Shown: positions 30,177-36,776 of the stretch, piece by piece | How the letters are laid out: each line of letters opens with the position of its first letter | How positions within the stretch are numbered: position 1 is the stretch's first letter | From: Pseudoselenomonas ruminantium | GTDB lineage: Bacteria > Bacillota > Negativicutes > Selenomonadales > Selenomonadaceae | Direction of reading: 5' to 3' | DNA: 37,000 bases | Assembly: GCA_902780915.1 (NCBI GenBank) | Contig: CACZHK010000023.1 | Coordinates: forward strand, 1-37,000 | Notes under the pieces: model-generated | What the model was told of the DNA's origin: nothing | Database searches by the model: none | The model's input: only the letters and a program-made list of their open reading frames with translations | Translations under genes and position numbers: made by a program

Positions 30177-30414
30177 TTCCCCAGGCCTCCTCTTCCAAGG
30201 GAATCAGATTAGGGTTGGCATATTTTGAAGCTATGCCAAAGGCACTTTTTTGTTTTTTCTTCACGGAAAAGGGCAAAGCCCCCAGGTCAACGCTTCTCTG
30301 GGCCATCATTCTGACGGCTTCGGAAAAGCTGGTGCCCATGCTGCGGAAAAGTTCCTCTGCCTCCCTTTTGAGTTCGGCATCCATACGGATATGCACCACT
30401 GCTTCTTTAGCCAT
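30139..30414 (-). CDS. RelB/DinJ-family antitoxin
   Basis: A 91-residue antitoxin. The N-terminal half (AVVHIRMDAELKREAEELFR, then MGTSFSEAVRMMAQRSVDLG and LPF) is a ribbon-helix-helix DNA-binding domain of the RelB/DinJ kind. The C-terminal half should wrap the toxin. AAGGAGG lies 8 bases before the ATG. RelB/DinJ antitoxins usually accompany RelE/YafQ-type toxins, whereas here the partner is a PIN nuclease. It probably represses its own promoter (30438-30466). Confidence 0.85.
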   Translation of the reverse strand: MAKEAVVHIRMDAELKREAEELFRSMGTSFSEAVRMMAQRSVDLGALPFSVKKKQKSAFGIASKYANPNLIPLEEEAWGNAVAEKYRKDLT

Positions 30415-30437
30415 AGCTATCGCCTCCTTGTATTACG

Positions 30438-30466
30438 ATTGTAACACGGGAGAGGTGGGCAGTCAA
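30438..30466 (-). promoter_or_regulatory. Promoter and likely operator of the toxin-antitoxin operon
   Basis: On the minus strand, TTGACT (30461-30466) and TACAAT (30438-30443) are separated by exactly 17 bases. The -10 box overlaps a TTAC...GTAA palindrome (about 30432-30444), a plausible binding site for the ribbon-helix-helix antitoxin. The promoter lies directly against the end of the IS200/IS605 element. Confidence 0.75.
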
Positions 30467-30475
30467 GTGAACGTA

Positions 30476-30506
30476 CCCCCGCCTACGCTTCGCTAAGAGG
30501 CGGGGG
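30476..30506 (-). repeat. Right-end hairpin of the IS200/IS605 element
   Basis: A 9-bp perfect stem with an 11-base loop, about 110 bases after the tnpB stop. In this family it also forms the 3' part of the guide RNA scaffold. Confidence 0.7.
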
Positions 30507-30640
30507 CTTCCTGCTTCAACGAGGATAGCACCGTTTCTCCGAAGAGTTACGACGACTTACACTCTCTCCACAGGCGTAGATTTCCGTGCGACCCACGGTA
30601 TTCTGCCGAGTTTGGTTAGGCGGATATACGCCTAGCTTCC
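30477..30640 (-). ncRNA. Predicted omega (reRNA) guide RNA overlapping the tnpB 3' end
   Basis: In IS200/IS605 elements the tnpB 3' end and right end are transcribed as the RNA that guides TnpB. This 130-base non-coding stretch after tnpB ends in a strong hairpin, as expected. The guide would read into the flanking DNA from about 30475 downwards. The 5' limit is not visible; the assignment rests on family knowledge. Confidence 0.5.
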
Positions 30641-31725
30641 TCTCGGATGTTTATTGCAGCGTTCTTGTCTCGATTATGGTGACTGCCACAATTAGGACAA
30701 TCCCATTCACGTACAGACAAGTCTTTGGTTTTGCTGTTCTGGTAGCCACATACGTGACATAACTGACTGCTGGGATACCACTTGTCTATCTTGACAAGTG
30801 ATTTGCCCTGCCAAGCAAGTTTATATTCCAATATGTTTACAAACTTATTCCAGCCATTGTCAGCCACGGATTTACCAAAACTGAACTTACCGCCCTTCTT
30901 GTGCTTAGCCATCGCCTTGACGCTGATATCTTCAATGCCAATTGCATCATAGCGGTCTACAAGATAGCGAGCCTTCTTATGCAGGAAGTCACGGCGTTGA
31001 TTTGCAATCCTCTCATGAAGCCTGGCCACACGAAGTCGTTGCTTGTCTCGGTTGTGGCTGCCTTTTTGTCGTTTGGACAACTTTCTCTGGGCTTTAGCCA
31101 GCTGTTTCTCGGCTTTCCGTAGGAAGTTCGGATATTCTGCATCATCCTCATCAGAAGCAACGTACAGGCCGTGCATGGCAAAATCAAGCCCCAGGAACTT
31201 CTTTGGTATTATGGGAAGTATTTGGTTTTCGTACTCCATCAGAATACTGATATAGAACTTGCCTGAGGGCGTTTTACTTATGGTGACGGTCTTTATGGTG
31301 CTATTTTCCATCAAGGGACGGTGCAGACGCAGCTTTACCCAGCCAACCTTGGGCAGCTTGATTTTGTTTCCTTCAAGTCTGACAGAGCCTTTCTGATTGT
31401 TCGTAGAATATGAGAAGTGCCCTGTTTTCTTCGACTTGAAGCGGGGCTTGCCAAAATGCTTGCGATTCTTCCAGAAATTGTTGTATGCTTTGTTCAGATT
31501 CAGCTGAGCATTAGCAAGAGCCAAACTGTCTACTTCTTTCAGCCAGGGAAATTCTTCCTTGTATTGTGCAGGTGTGTTGTTTAGCTTCTCGCCGGTTTTC
31601 TTGTAATGGTCAAGGCGATCGCCAAGCATCTTGTTATAGATGAATCTGGCACAACCGAAAGTCTTGGCAAACATAATCTTTTGTTCATTGGTTGGGTAGA
31701 GTCTGTATCGGTACGCCTTATTCAT
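30616..31725 (-). CDS. tnpB: TnpB RNA-guided nuclease of IS605-family element
   Basis: A 369-residue TnpB, full length for the family. The RuvC residues are all present: Asp181 in FLGLDFAMHG, Glu265 in IGIEDISVKAM and Asp353 in NRDKNAAINI. The zinc finger is complete (CHVC at 323-326, CPNC at 343-346). TnpB cuts DNA matching the guide RNA made from the element's right end and helps keep the element in place. The start is ATG 31725 (or 31728), a few bases after the tnpA stop; a longer in-frame extension upstream is only read-through of tnpA sequence. All key residues suggest an active nuclease. Confidence 0.92.
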   Translation of the reverse strand: MNKAYRYRLYPTNEQKIMFAKTFGCARFIYNKMLGDRLDHYKKTGEKLNNTPAQYKEEFPWLKEVDSLALANAQLNLNKAYNNFWKNRKHFGKPRFKSKKTGHFSYSTNNQKGSVRLEGNKIKLPKVGWVKLRLHRPLMENSTIKTVTISKTPSGKFYISILMEYENQILPIIPKKFLGLDFAMHGLYVASDEDDAEYPNFLRKAEKQLAKAQRKLSKRQKGSHNRDKQRLRVARLHERIANQRRDFLHKKARYLVDRYDAIGIEDISVKAMAKHKKGGKFSFGKSVADNGWNKFVNILEYKLAWQGKSLVKIDKWYPSSQLCHVCGYQNSKTKDLSVREWDCPNCGSHHNRDKNAAINIREEARRISA

Positions 31726-31730
31726 CATAT

Positions 31731-32126
31731 TCACCTGCCTTGATTTTCTATGTATTTTCTGATTGTACCTATAGGAGCACCGCCTGTTGTCAGCAGGCAA
31801 TAGCTTCTCGACCAGAACATTTCCTTCCATAGCTTGCGCCTGACTTCCGGGAAATCCCTTTTGATTAACCTGGAACTGGCGCTCTTGTAAGCATTGATGA
31901 ACTTGGACAACTCCGTGTTAGGGTGAGCACGGAACATTATATGCACATGGTCTGCATCATGGTTCCACTCTTCAAGAGTTATATTATAGGGAGAGCAGAG
32001 CCGAACAAATAAGTCTTTAGCATATTCGCTCATCTGGTCAGAGAATACTTTACGGCGATACTTTACCACAAGCACAAGATGGTAATAGAGTAAGAACACT
32101 GAATGGTTATTATTATCTAATTTCAT
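31731..32126 (-). CDS. tnpA: Y1 single-strand transposase TnpA (IS200 type)
   Basis: A 131-residue HUH/Y1 transposase. DADHVHIMFRAHP contains the metal-binding His60-x-His62, and TIRKYIENQ contains the catalytic Tyr125 and Gln129. The length and motifs are those of an intact enzyme that moves single-stranded DNA at replication forks. It lies upstream of tnpB in the same direction and is expressed from a promoter inside the left end. Confidence 0.93.
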   Translation of the reverse strand: MKLDNNNHSVFLLYYHLVLVVKYRRKVFSDQMSEYAKDLFVRLCSPYNITLEEWNHDADHVHIMFRAHPNTELSKFINAYKSASSRLIKRDFPEVRRKLWKEMFWSRSYCLLTTGGAPIGTIRKYIENQGR

Positions 32127-32157
32127 GGTATATCAAGCCTCTTCTCTTCTACGACTG

Positions 32158-32186
32158 ATTATACCACAAAACTATCTACGCTACAA
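32158..32186 (-). promoter_or_regulatory. Promoter of tnpA
   Basis: On the minus strand TTGTAG (32181-32186) and TATAAT (32158-32163) are 17 bases apart, with an extended -10 TG. It is about 30 bases before the tnpA start. Confidence 0.65.
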
Positions 32187-32233
32187 TTGTCTGGCTTCAA
32201 TTGCTTATGCAAATTCGCCAGACCCGCCTTCAT

Positions 32234-32254
32234 CCCCCACCTAAGAGGTGGAGG
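32234..32254 (-). repeat. Left-end hairpin of the IS200/IS605 element
   Basis: A 9-bp stem with one mismatch-tolerant pair and a 3-base loop, similar in sequence to the right-end hairpin. Beyond it, up to 32443, I see only the leader of the next gene. Confidence 0.65.
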
Positions 32255-32464
32255 ACTTCTAGCGGACTACGTTAAATGTCAGAAGAATACAAAAACTTTC
32301 TGACTTTGTCTATAAAGGCCAGCTTCAGGTATTTTGCCCGGCAGGCAGGATACCTTTTCTTTTTGTCGAACCATAAAGAGCTAAGTGGATGAATGCACTA
32401 TTATTGCATAAGATTTTAGCGGCGAGAGAAAGGGATGTGAATTATGGAAATGCTGGATTTGCTG

Positions 32465-32471
32465 CCCCCCC
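32465..32471 (+). repeat. Homopolymeric C7 tract in the autotransporter 5' end
   Basis: Seven consecutive C at codons 8-10 of the frame beginning at ATG 32444. A change to six C would restore the frame with the signal peptide. Such tracts are typical slipped-strand phase-variation sites. Confidence 0.6.
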
Positions 32472-32849
32472 AGAGGACATAAATGCTTTAAAGATAATAG
32501 GGAAGCTGCGCGGAACAGGCTGAAGGGGAAAAGACTGGTTCGCGCTATTGTTATGTCTTTGGCGGTGATGGGAGGCGTTTCCTTCTGGGGAGCAGGGACG
32601 GCTTATGCGGCGGATGGGGCTACAGTAACCCATGATGACGGAACCAAAACAACTACCGTAACGACAGGGGATACAGGGAGCCTTACTGCTTACGGCAATA
32701 GTGCTGATGGCTTTACTCAATCTGATGTAGAGTCAGCTGAGGGATACACAGTTGAAATGAGTGGTGGTGTTGTTAATAACGTTTATGGCGGTTATGTTAG
32801 TATGTCTGGAAGTGGCGGTACAACAGCAACAGCTAACCAAAATACGGTG

Positions 32850-32995
32850 AATATTTCCAGCGGTCAGGTCAATGGTATTGTTTATGGTGGTTATGCTAAG
32901 CGCGAGGGGACTGGCAGTTCAGCGATAGCTAGTAACAATACGGTAAATATTTCCGGTGGTCAGGTCAATAGAAACGTTTATGGTGCTTATGTTGA
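32850..32995 (+). repeat. Tandem passenger repeats
   Basis: AATACGGTGAATATTTCC (from about 32850) recurs as AATACGGTAAATATTTCC (from about 32937), each followed by a similar GGTCAGGTCAAT segment. The period is about 87 bases. These are coding repeats of the beta-helix passenger and natural sites of slippage or deletion. Confidence 0.6.
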
Positions 32996-33019
32996 TGCAG
33001 CTGGAACTGCATCAGCTAG

Positions 33020-33394
33020 CTGAAATACTACTACACCCATCAGGGCAGCGACCATGTCGCCATCTCCTCCAACGTGGGCCCCACCCAGATTTTTGACTTC
33101 GACAGTATCAACAGCTCCCGTCTGCGCCTGGGCCTGCGCTTCACTCACGCCCTGAACGAGCGTCAGGAAGTCTACACAGGCCTTGCCTATCAGTACGAAT
33201 TCGACGGCAACGCCAGAGCTACCTACAATGGCCAGTCCACCCCCAGCCCCTCTATCAAAGGCAGCAGCGGCATGCTGGAACTGGGCTTCCGCACCAAAGT
33301 CTCCTCCAACATGGACATAGATCTGAACGTCAACGGCTGGGCCGGCAAACAGCGCGGCGTAAACGCCCAGCTGGGCATGACTTGGAAGTTCTGA
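33020..33394 (+). pseudogene. C-terminal part of an autotransporter beta-barrel
   Basis: From LKYYYTHQGSDHVAISSN on, the frame encodes the last ~124 residues of an autotransporter barrel: RLRLGLRFTHALNERQEVYT, YQYEFDGNARATYNG, SSGMLELGFRTKV and a terminal MTWKF with a C-terminal Phe, as outer-membrane barrels require. It has no start of its own; it is shifted by one base relative to the passenger repeats that end at 33023. The first half of the barrel is missing, so a deletion joined passenger to barrel. A Gly/Val start at 33074 would give a useless fragment. Confidence 0.7.
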
Positions 33395-33412
33395 GGAAAA
33401 ACATAAAAAGAT

Positions 33413-33444
33413 GCAGGTCCGCTTCGAGGGTGGGCCTGCTTTTT
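33413..33444 (+). terminator. Terminator of the broken autotransporter
   Basis: GCAGGTCC (33413-33420) pairs with GGGCCTGC (33432-33439, one G-T pair) and is followed by T5. Confidence 0.8.
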
Positions 33445-33536
33445 GTGCATGAAGCCTCCCCTGAAAGGGAGCAAGCATGGGAGCCTGGGGGCTACTTGGA
33501 GGGGGATAGCCGAATTATTTTTGCTTGATGGCAGAA

Positions 33537-34979
33537 TCAATTCCTCACAGCAATATACCTTTGCTTGGAACTTTTGGGTTTTTCAGGCAAGGTCATCTTC
33601 AGCTTGCCTTGCTCAATAAGGGGCTGCACAATGGCTGACATGGTGTAATATCTGGATTTTCCTGTAAACTCAGTAAGCTCATCGCGTGATCTTGGCATCT
33701 GGCAATACTCTGTCACTGCTTTATATATGTCGGTCTTGTCTATTTCAGAAAAGGCTCCATCGGTTCCATTTCTGAATATGACTTTGAAAATTCCCCGTGA
33801 CACCTTAAATTCAGGTGCAGGCAGACCTGCTTCCTGAAAAGACTTCCTGATAGTCGGTATGCCTGAGTATCTATTCTCTGCTACTTTCATGAGCTCTAAA
33901 ATGTTTATCAGGGCAGAGTTCCTGGTTTCCGGCCTGCCGGTTCCCAGCTGTTCTACGGAACCACCACCGTATAGGCCGCCTTTGCTGATGATCTCCAGGC
34001 GGTCGCGATACATTTCCAAAGCTATAGGTGTATTCTCTGTGAGCAGGCTGTAGTCCCTGTGCAGGAGTGCATTCAGTACAGCTTCCCTGACGGCTATCAG
34101 GGGGTATTCATCTTTGTCTACGCGCTTCCCGTTCTTGTCAATAATGGTTTTTGTTCGCATATTTTTCCGCACGAAGTCAACGGACGCTTCCAGCATATCG
34201 GGAATGGCGCCAGTAATGCGCCGATTATCCAGGAATCTTGCGCCCTCCTCATCCGTTTCACCCATCTTGCTTCCAGGCAGGGAAACAGCAGTTATGCAAA
34301 GTTGAGGGAAATGTGTCTGAGGGTATATGGAAAAAGCCAGTACTCCGGCCAGGGTAGGTATGCCCTGTGCAGTGATGCCCATCAACTCCAGAATATCATT
34401 TTCTGCCAGTCTGGAAAGGTTGGGGCGTTCTTTTTTCACCGCATCCAGATATATTTCCAGGCGTTCTCGGTCAAAAAACCTCAGCTGACCTTCGGTCACA
34501 GGCCGCATATCTTCCCTTATACGTCGGCGAAAGGCCTCATAGCTGTACACCTCATATTCGCTCATGGGTTTGTCGCCATCGCCTACACGTACGTATGACC
34601 CCTTAAGTCTGCCGGCACCTTTGTAAAAAACGGGTCTCAGCCAGTATTCTACAGGAGGTATCTCAGCCGCCAGCACCATTTTGCCATCTATCTCAGTACT
34701 GGTAAACAAGGCCCGGACAGCTGGTTCCATCTGTTCGCAAGCTTCCATAGCTTTTTTCTGGGCATTTTCCAGATCATAAACACCTACGACCTGATAATCT
34801 TCCTTTTCAGCTATACCGAATATAATCATTCCTCCTTCGTCCTGATTGGAGAATGATGATAAAGTGTCATAGATTCTCTTGGGAAAATCAAACTCAGCTG
34901 CTTTGAGTTCGACAGTCTGAAATTCTGACTGTCTTTTTTGTACCTTTCTGATAATGGCTTGCAATTCTTCTTCCTGCAT
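33537..34979 (-). CDS. AlbA_2 (Schlafen-like) / HATPase_c_4 transcriptional regulator
   Basis: A protein of about 480 residues. The N-terminal part (ETVELKAAEFDFPKRIYDTL-like region, SSFSNQDEGGMIIFGIAE) is an AlbA_2 nucleic-acid-binding domain. The middle has an ATPase-like N-box (PLIAVREAVLNALLHRDYSL) of the HATPase_c_4 type, and the C-terminus looks like a winged helix (SRDELTEFTGKSRYYTMSAI). Such proteins are usually called RecG-like or AlbA_2 regulators. ATG 34979 is preferred because AAAGGA lies 10 bases upstream; TTG 35009 has no RBS. A consensus promoter and several repeated sites precede it, which suggests self-control. The gene sits between two copies of an autotransporter 3' end (near 33377 and 35130). 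Confidence 0.85.
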   Translation of the reverse strand: MQEEELQAIIRKVQKRQSEFQTVELKAAEFDFPKRIYDTLSSFSNQDEGGMIIFGIAEKEDYQVVGVYDLENAQKKAMEACEQMEPAVRALFTSTEIDGKMVLAAEIPPVEYWLRPVFYKGAGRLKGSYVRVGDGDKPMSEYEVYSYEAFRRRIREDMRPVTEGQLRFFDRERLEIYLDAVKKERPNLSRLAENDILELMGITAQGIPTLAGVLAFSIYPQTHFPQLCITAVSLPGSKMGETDEEGARFLDNRRITGAIPDMLEASVDFVRKNMRTKTIIDKNGKRVDKDEYPLIAVREAVLNALLHRDYSLLTENTPIALEMYRDRLEIISKGGLYGGGSVEQLGTGRPETRNSALINILELMKVAENRYSGIPTIRKSFQEAGLPAPEFKVSRGIFKVIFRNGTDGAFSEIDKTDIYKAVTEYCQMPRSRDELTEFTGKSRYYTMSAIVQPLIEQGKLKMTLPEKPKSSKQRYIAVRN

Positions 34980-35002
34980 AAACTTGTCATCCTTTGCTTT
35001 AT

Positions 35003-35093
35003 TTGACAAACAATATAAAATACAATAGGATGTTTGTCAAGTTTTATTTGATTTGCCAAGTTGCCTTGCGAGTTTGCCAAGTGGTTGGCAAGC
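35003..35093. promoter_or_regulatory. Operator-like repeat array upstream of the AlbA_2 gene
   Basis: TTTGTCAAGT (35033-35042), TTTGCCAAGT (35052-35061) and TTTGCCAAGT (35073-35082) are direct repeats spaced 19 and 21 bases apart, about two helical turns. TTGACAAAC (35003-35011) and TTGGCAA (35084-35090) add inverted copies; the first forms a perfect 9-bp palindrome with GTTTGTCAA (35032-35040). The array covers the promoter of the minus-strand gene. Confidence 0.65.
35012..35040 (-). promoter_or_regulatory. Promoter of the AlbA_2 gene
   Basis: On the minus strand, TTGACA (35035-35040) and TATATT (35012-35017) are separated by 17 bases, close to the full consensus. The -35 box lies within one arm of the operator-like palindrome. 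Confidence 0.75.
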
Positions 35094-35125
35094 TTTCAAT
35101 ATTACCAAATCGGGAGAGGATACCA

Positions 35126-35170
35126 TCACATGGAAGTTCTGAGGGAAAAACATAAAAAGATGCAGGTCGC
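35126..35170 (+). pseudogene. Remnant of an autotransporter 3' end
   Basis: ATCACATGGAAGTTCTGA encodes ITWKF-stop, and the following 30 bases match the DNA after the barrel gene at 33377-33424 with only two small indels. It is the extreme end of another autotransporter copy whose body is gone. Confidence 0.65.
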
Positions 35171-35188
35171 TTCCAGTGTAGCATCTTT
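35156..35188 (+). terminator. Hairpin at the autotransporter remnant
   Basis: AAAGATGC (35156-35163) pairs with GCATCTTT (35181-35188). It derives from a terminator of the lost gene and may still protect the phosphatase gene from read-through. Confidence 0.55.
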
Positions 35189-35333
35189 GTATGATGTATA
35201 GCCGATTCTGTTTAAGGGAATCCCTACACTGCTTTTGATACGCCTCTTTGTCTGAATATGGTAAAATGAGGCTGCTGGGGAAGTGCCTTTGTTCATAACT
35301 TCATTTTTATGGACATTTTTACGGTATTTTTGA

Positions 35334-35362
35334 TTGTTTCTTCCTGATGGTGGGCCTATAAT
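35334..35362 (+). promoter_or_regulatory. Promoter of the phosphatase gene
   Basis: TTGTTT (35334-35339) and TATAAT (35357-35362) with a 17-base spacer, about 45 bases before the start codon. Confidence 0.7.
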
Positions 35363-35408
35363 TAGCACCGTAGAGAAAACAAGAGAGAACTTCTTAGGAG
35401 GCTTGGTC

Positions 35409-36719
35409 ATGAATTTCAAGAAAGTGGCAGCGGCTGTCTGCCTTTCTCTGGTGACTCTTTCTGGTGCGGTGCAGGCGGAGCGGCCTGCGGATTTTGAGGA
35501 TAAGTACAATCTGGAAGAAATGGTGGTGCTGAGCCGCCACAATATCCGCTCTCCCCTGTCCGGCAATGGCTCTGCCCTGGGCAACCTCACGCCCCATGAG
35601 TGGTTCAAGTGGACCTCCGGCCCCAGTGAGCTTTCCCTGAGAGGCGGCCAGCTGGAGACCATGATGGGACAGTATTTCCGTAAGTGGCTGGTACGTGACG
35701 GCCTGATGACGGAGAACTATCTGCCTAAAGAGGGGGAGATGCGCTTCTATGCCAACTCCATGCAGCGCACAATTGCCACTGCCCAGTACTTCTCCAGCGG
35801 CATGTTGCCGGTGGCCAATGTGACCATCGAGCACAAGTTCGCTCCCAGCAAGATGGATCCGGTGTTCAACCCACAGCTGACCTTCGTCAGCGATGCTTTC
35901 CGCCATCAGGCCATGGAGGAAATCAGCGCCATGGGCGGGCAGAAGGGCCTGCAGGGCATCAACGACAAGATGGAAAAGGAATATCGGGTGCTGGAAAAGA
36001 CCTTGGATTTGAAAGATTCGCCCATGGCCAAGAAGGACGGCTTCACCAAGTTCCGCAATGACGATCTGCAGATTTTGCTGGAGGTGAACAAGGAACCTGC
36101 CATGAAGGGCTCCCTGAAACTGGCCAACTCCGCCAGTGATGCCTTCATTCTCCAGTACTATGAGGAGCAGGACAAGACCAAGGCAGGCTTCGGCCACAAA
36201 CTCACCCAGCAGGAATGGGAGCAGATAGCCAGGGTCAAGGACGTCTACGGCGATGTGCTCTTCACAGCACCCAGCGTAGCCGTCAATGTGGCTCATCCGC
36301 TCCTTGAGGAAATGAACAAGGAGCTGAAGACCGAGGGACGCAAGTTCACCTTCCTCTGCGGCCATGACTCAAATATCGCCAGCGTGCTGGCTGCCTTGGA
36401 GGTGGAGGAATACGAGCTGCCCAACAGCATCGAGAAGAAGACCCCCATCGGCTCCAAGCTGGTCATCGAGAAATTCGCCGGCAAGGACGGTAAGGAATAC
36501 GCCGCCTTCAGTCTGGTGTACCAGACCACCGACCAGCTCCGCGACCGCACTGCCTTGACCCTGGACACGCCCCCTGCGGTGTTCCAGCTGAAGCTCAAGG
36601 GCCTGAAAGCCAACGCTGACGGCCTGTACCTCTTCAAAGACGTGCAGCAGCGCTTCCAGCAGGCCATAGATGCCTACGACAAGCTGCCTGCTGACAATAA
36701 GGCTGCTAAAGCTGCCTGA
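35409..36719 (+). CDS. Periplasmic histidine acid phosphatase
   Basis: A 436-residue secreted phosphatase of the histidine acid phosphatase (branch 2) family. Residues 1-23 are a signal peptide (MNFKKVAAAVCLSLVTLSGA, ending VQA). The catalytic motif is SRHNIRSPL (Arg43, His44, Arg47, Pro49), and the C-terminal proton donor pair is in CGHDSNI (His319, Asp320). The usual RHGxRxP has Asn in place of Gly. The family includes phytases and glucose-1-phosphatases that release phosphate from sugar or inositol phosphates in the periplasm; which substrate applies is not visible. ATG 35409 follows AGGAGG by 7 bases. The gene stands alone with its own promoter and terminator. Confidence 0.9.
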   Translation: MNFKKVAAAVCLSLVTLSGAVQAERPADFEDKYNLEEMVVLSRHNIRSPLSGNGSALGNLTPHEWFKWTSGPSELSLRGGQLETMMGQYFRKWLVRDGLMTENYLPKEGEMRFYANSMQRTIATAQYFSSGMLPVANVTIEHKFAPSKMDPVFNPQLTFVSDAFRHQAMEEISAMGGQKGLQGINDKMEKEYRVLEKTLDLKDSPMAKKDGFTKFRNDDLQILLEVNKEPAMKGSLKLANSASDAFILQYYEEQDKTKAGFGHKLTQQEWEQIARVKDVYGDVLFTAPSVAVNVAHPLLEEMNKELKTEGRKFTFLCGHDSNIASVLAALEVEEYELPNSIEKKTPIGSKLVIEKFAGKDGKEYAAFSLVYQTTDQLRDRTALTLDTPPAVFQLKLKGLKANADGLYLFKDVQQRFQQAIDAYDKLPADNKAAKAA

Positions 36720-36741
36720 TTGAAAAAACAAGAAACGAAAG

Positions 36742-36776
36742 CGCCCCCTGTGAGGATGGTATCTTCACAGGGGGCG
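36742..36776 (+). terminator. Terminator of the phosphatase gene
   Basis: CGCCCCCTGTGA (36742-36753) pairs with TCACAGGGGGCG (36765-36776); the following sequence is only moderately T-rich. Confidence 0.75.

Larger units (their letters stand above)
30471..32262 (-). mobile_element. IS200/IS605-family element with tnpA and tnpB
   Basis: A minus-strand element with both genes intact. It has subterminal hairpins at each end: 30476-30506 (CCCCCGCCT with AGGCGGGGG) and 32234-32254 (CCCCCACCT with AGGTGGAGG). These are the foot hairpins recognised by the single-strand transposase. Exact ends cannot be set by eye, since this family makes no target duplication. The outer limits given are approximate. 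Confidence 0.8.
32444..33023 (+). pseudogene. Autotransporter passenger N-terminus, out of frame at a C7 tract
   Basis: ATG 32444 has AAGGGA about 8 bases upstream but reaches a stop after 12 codons. The signal sequence (KRLVRAIVMSLAVMGGVSFW, ending AYA-A) is in a different frame, which has no start codon or RBS before ATG 32553. Removing one C from the run of seven at 32465-32471 joins the two into one long signal peptide of the autotransporter kind. The passenger then shows repeats of about 35 residues (NTVNISSGQVNGIVYGGY, NTVNISGGQVNRNVYGAY) and stops at TGA 33021-33023, just where the barrel begins in another frame. A shorter product from ATG 32553 is conceivable. Confidence 0.65.

Noticed and set aside
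32442..32720. 92-codon minus-strand ORF across the C7 tract
   Set aside because: It opposes a recognisable signal peptide and has no RBS or motif.
32850..32995. Possible CRISPR-like direct repeats
   Set aside because: The repeats are long, in frame and encode the beta-helix passenger; there are no regular unique spacers and no cas genes.
35003..35093. Possible plasmid-type replication origin (iterons)
   Set aside because: No replication initiator or partition gene is nearby; the boxes overlap a promoter, so an operator array is more likely.
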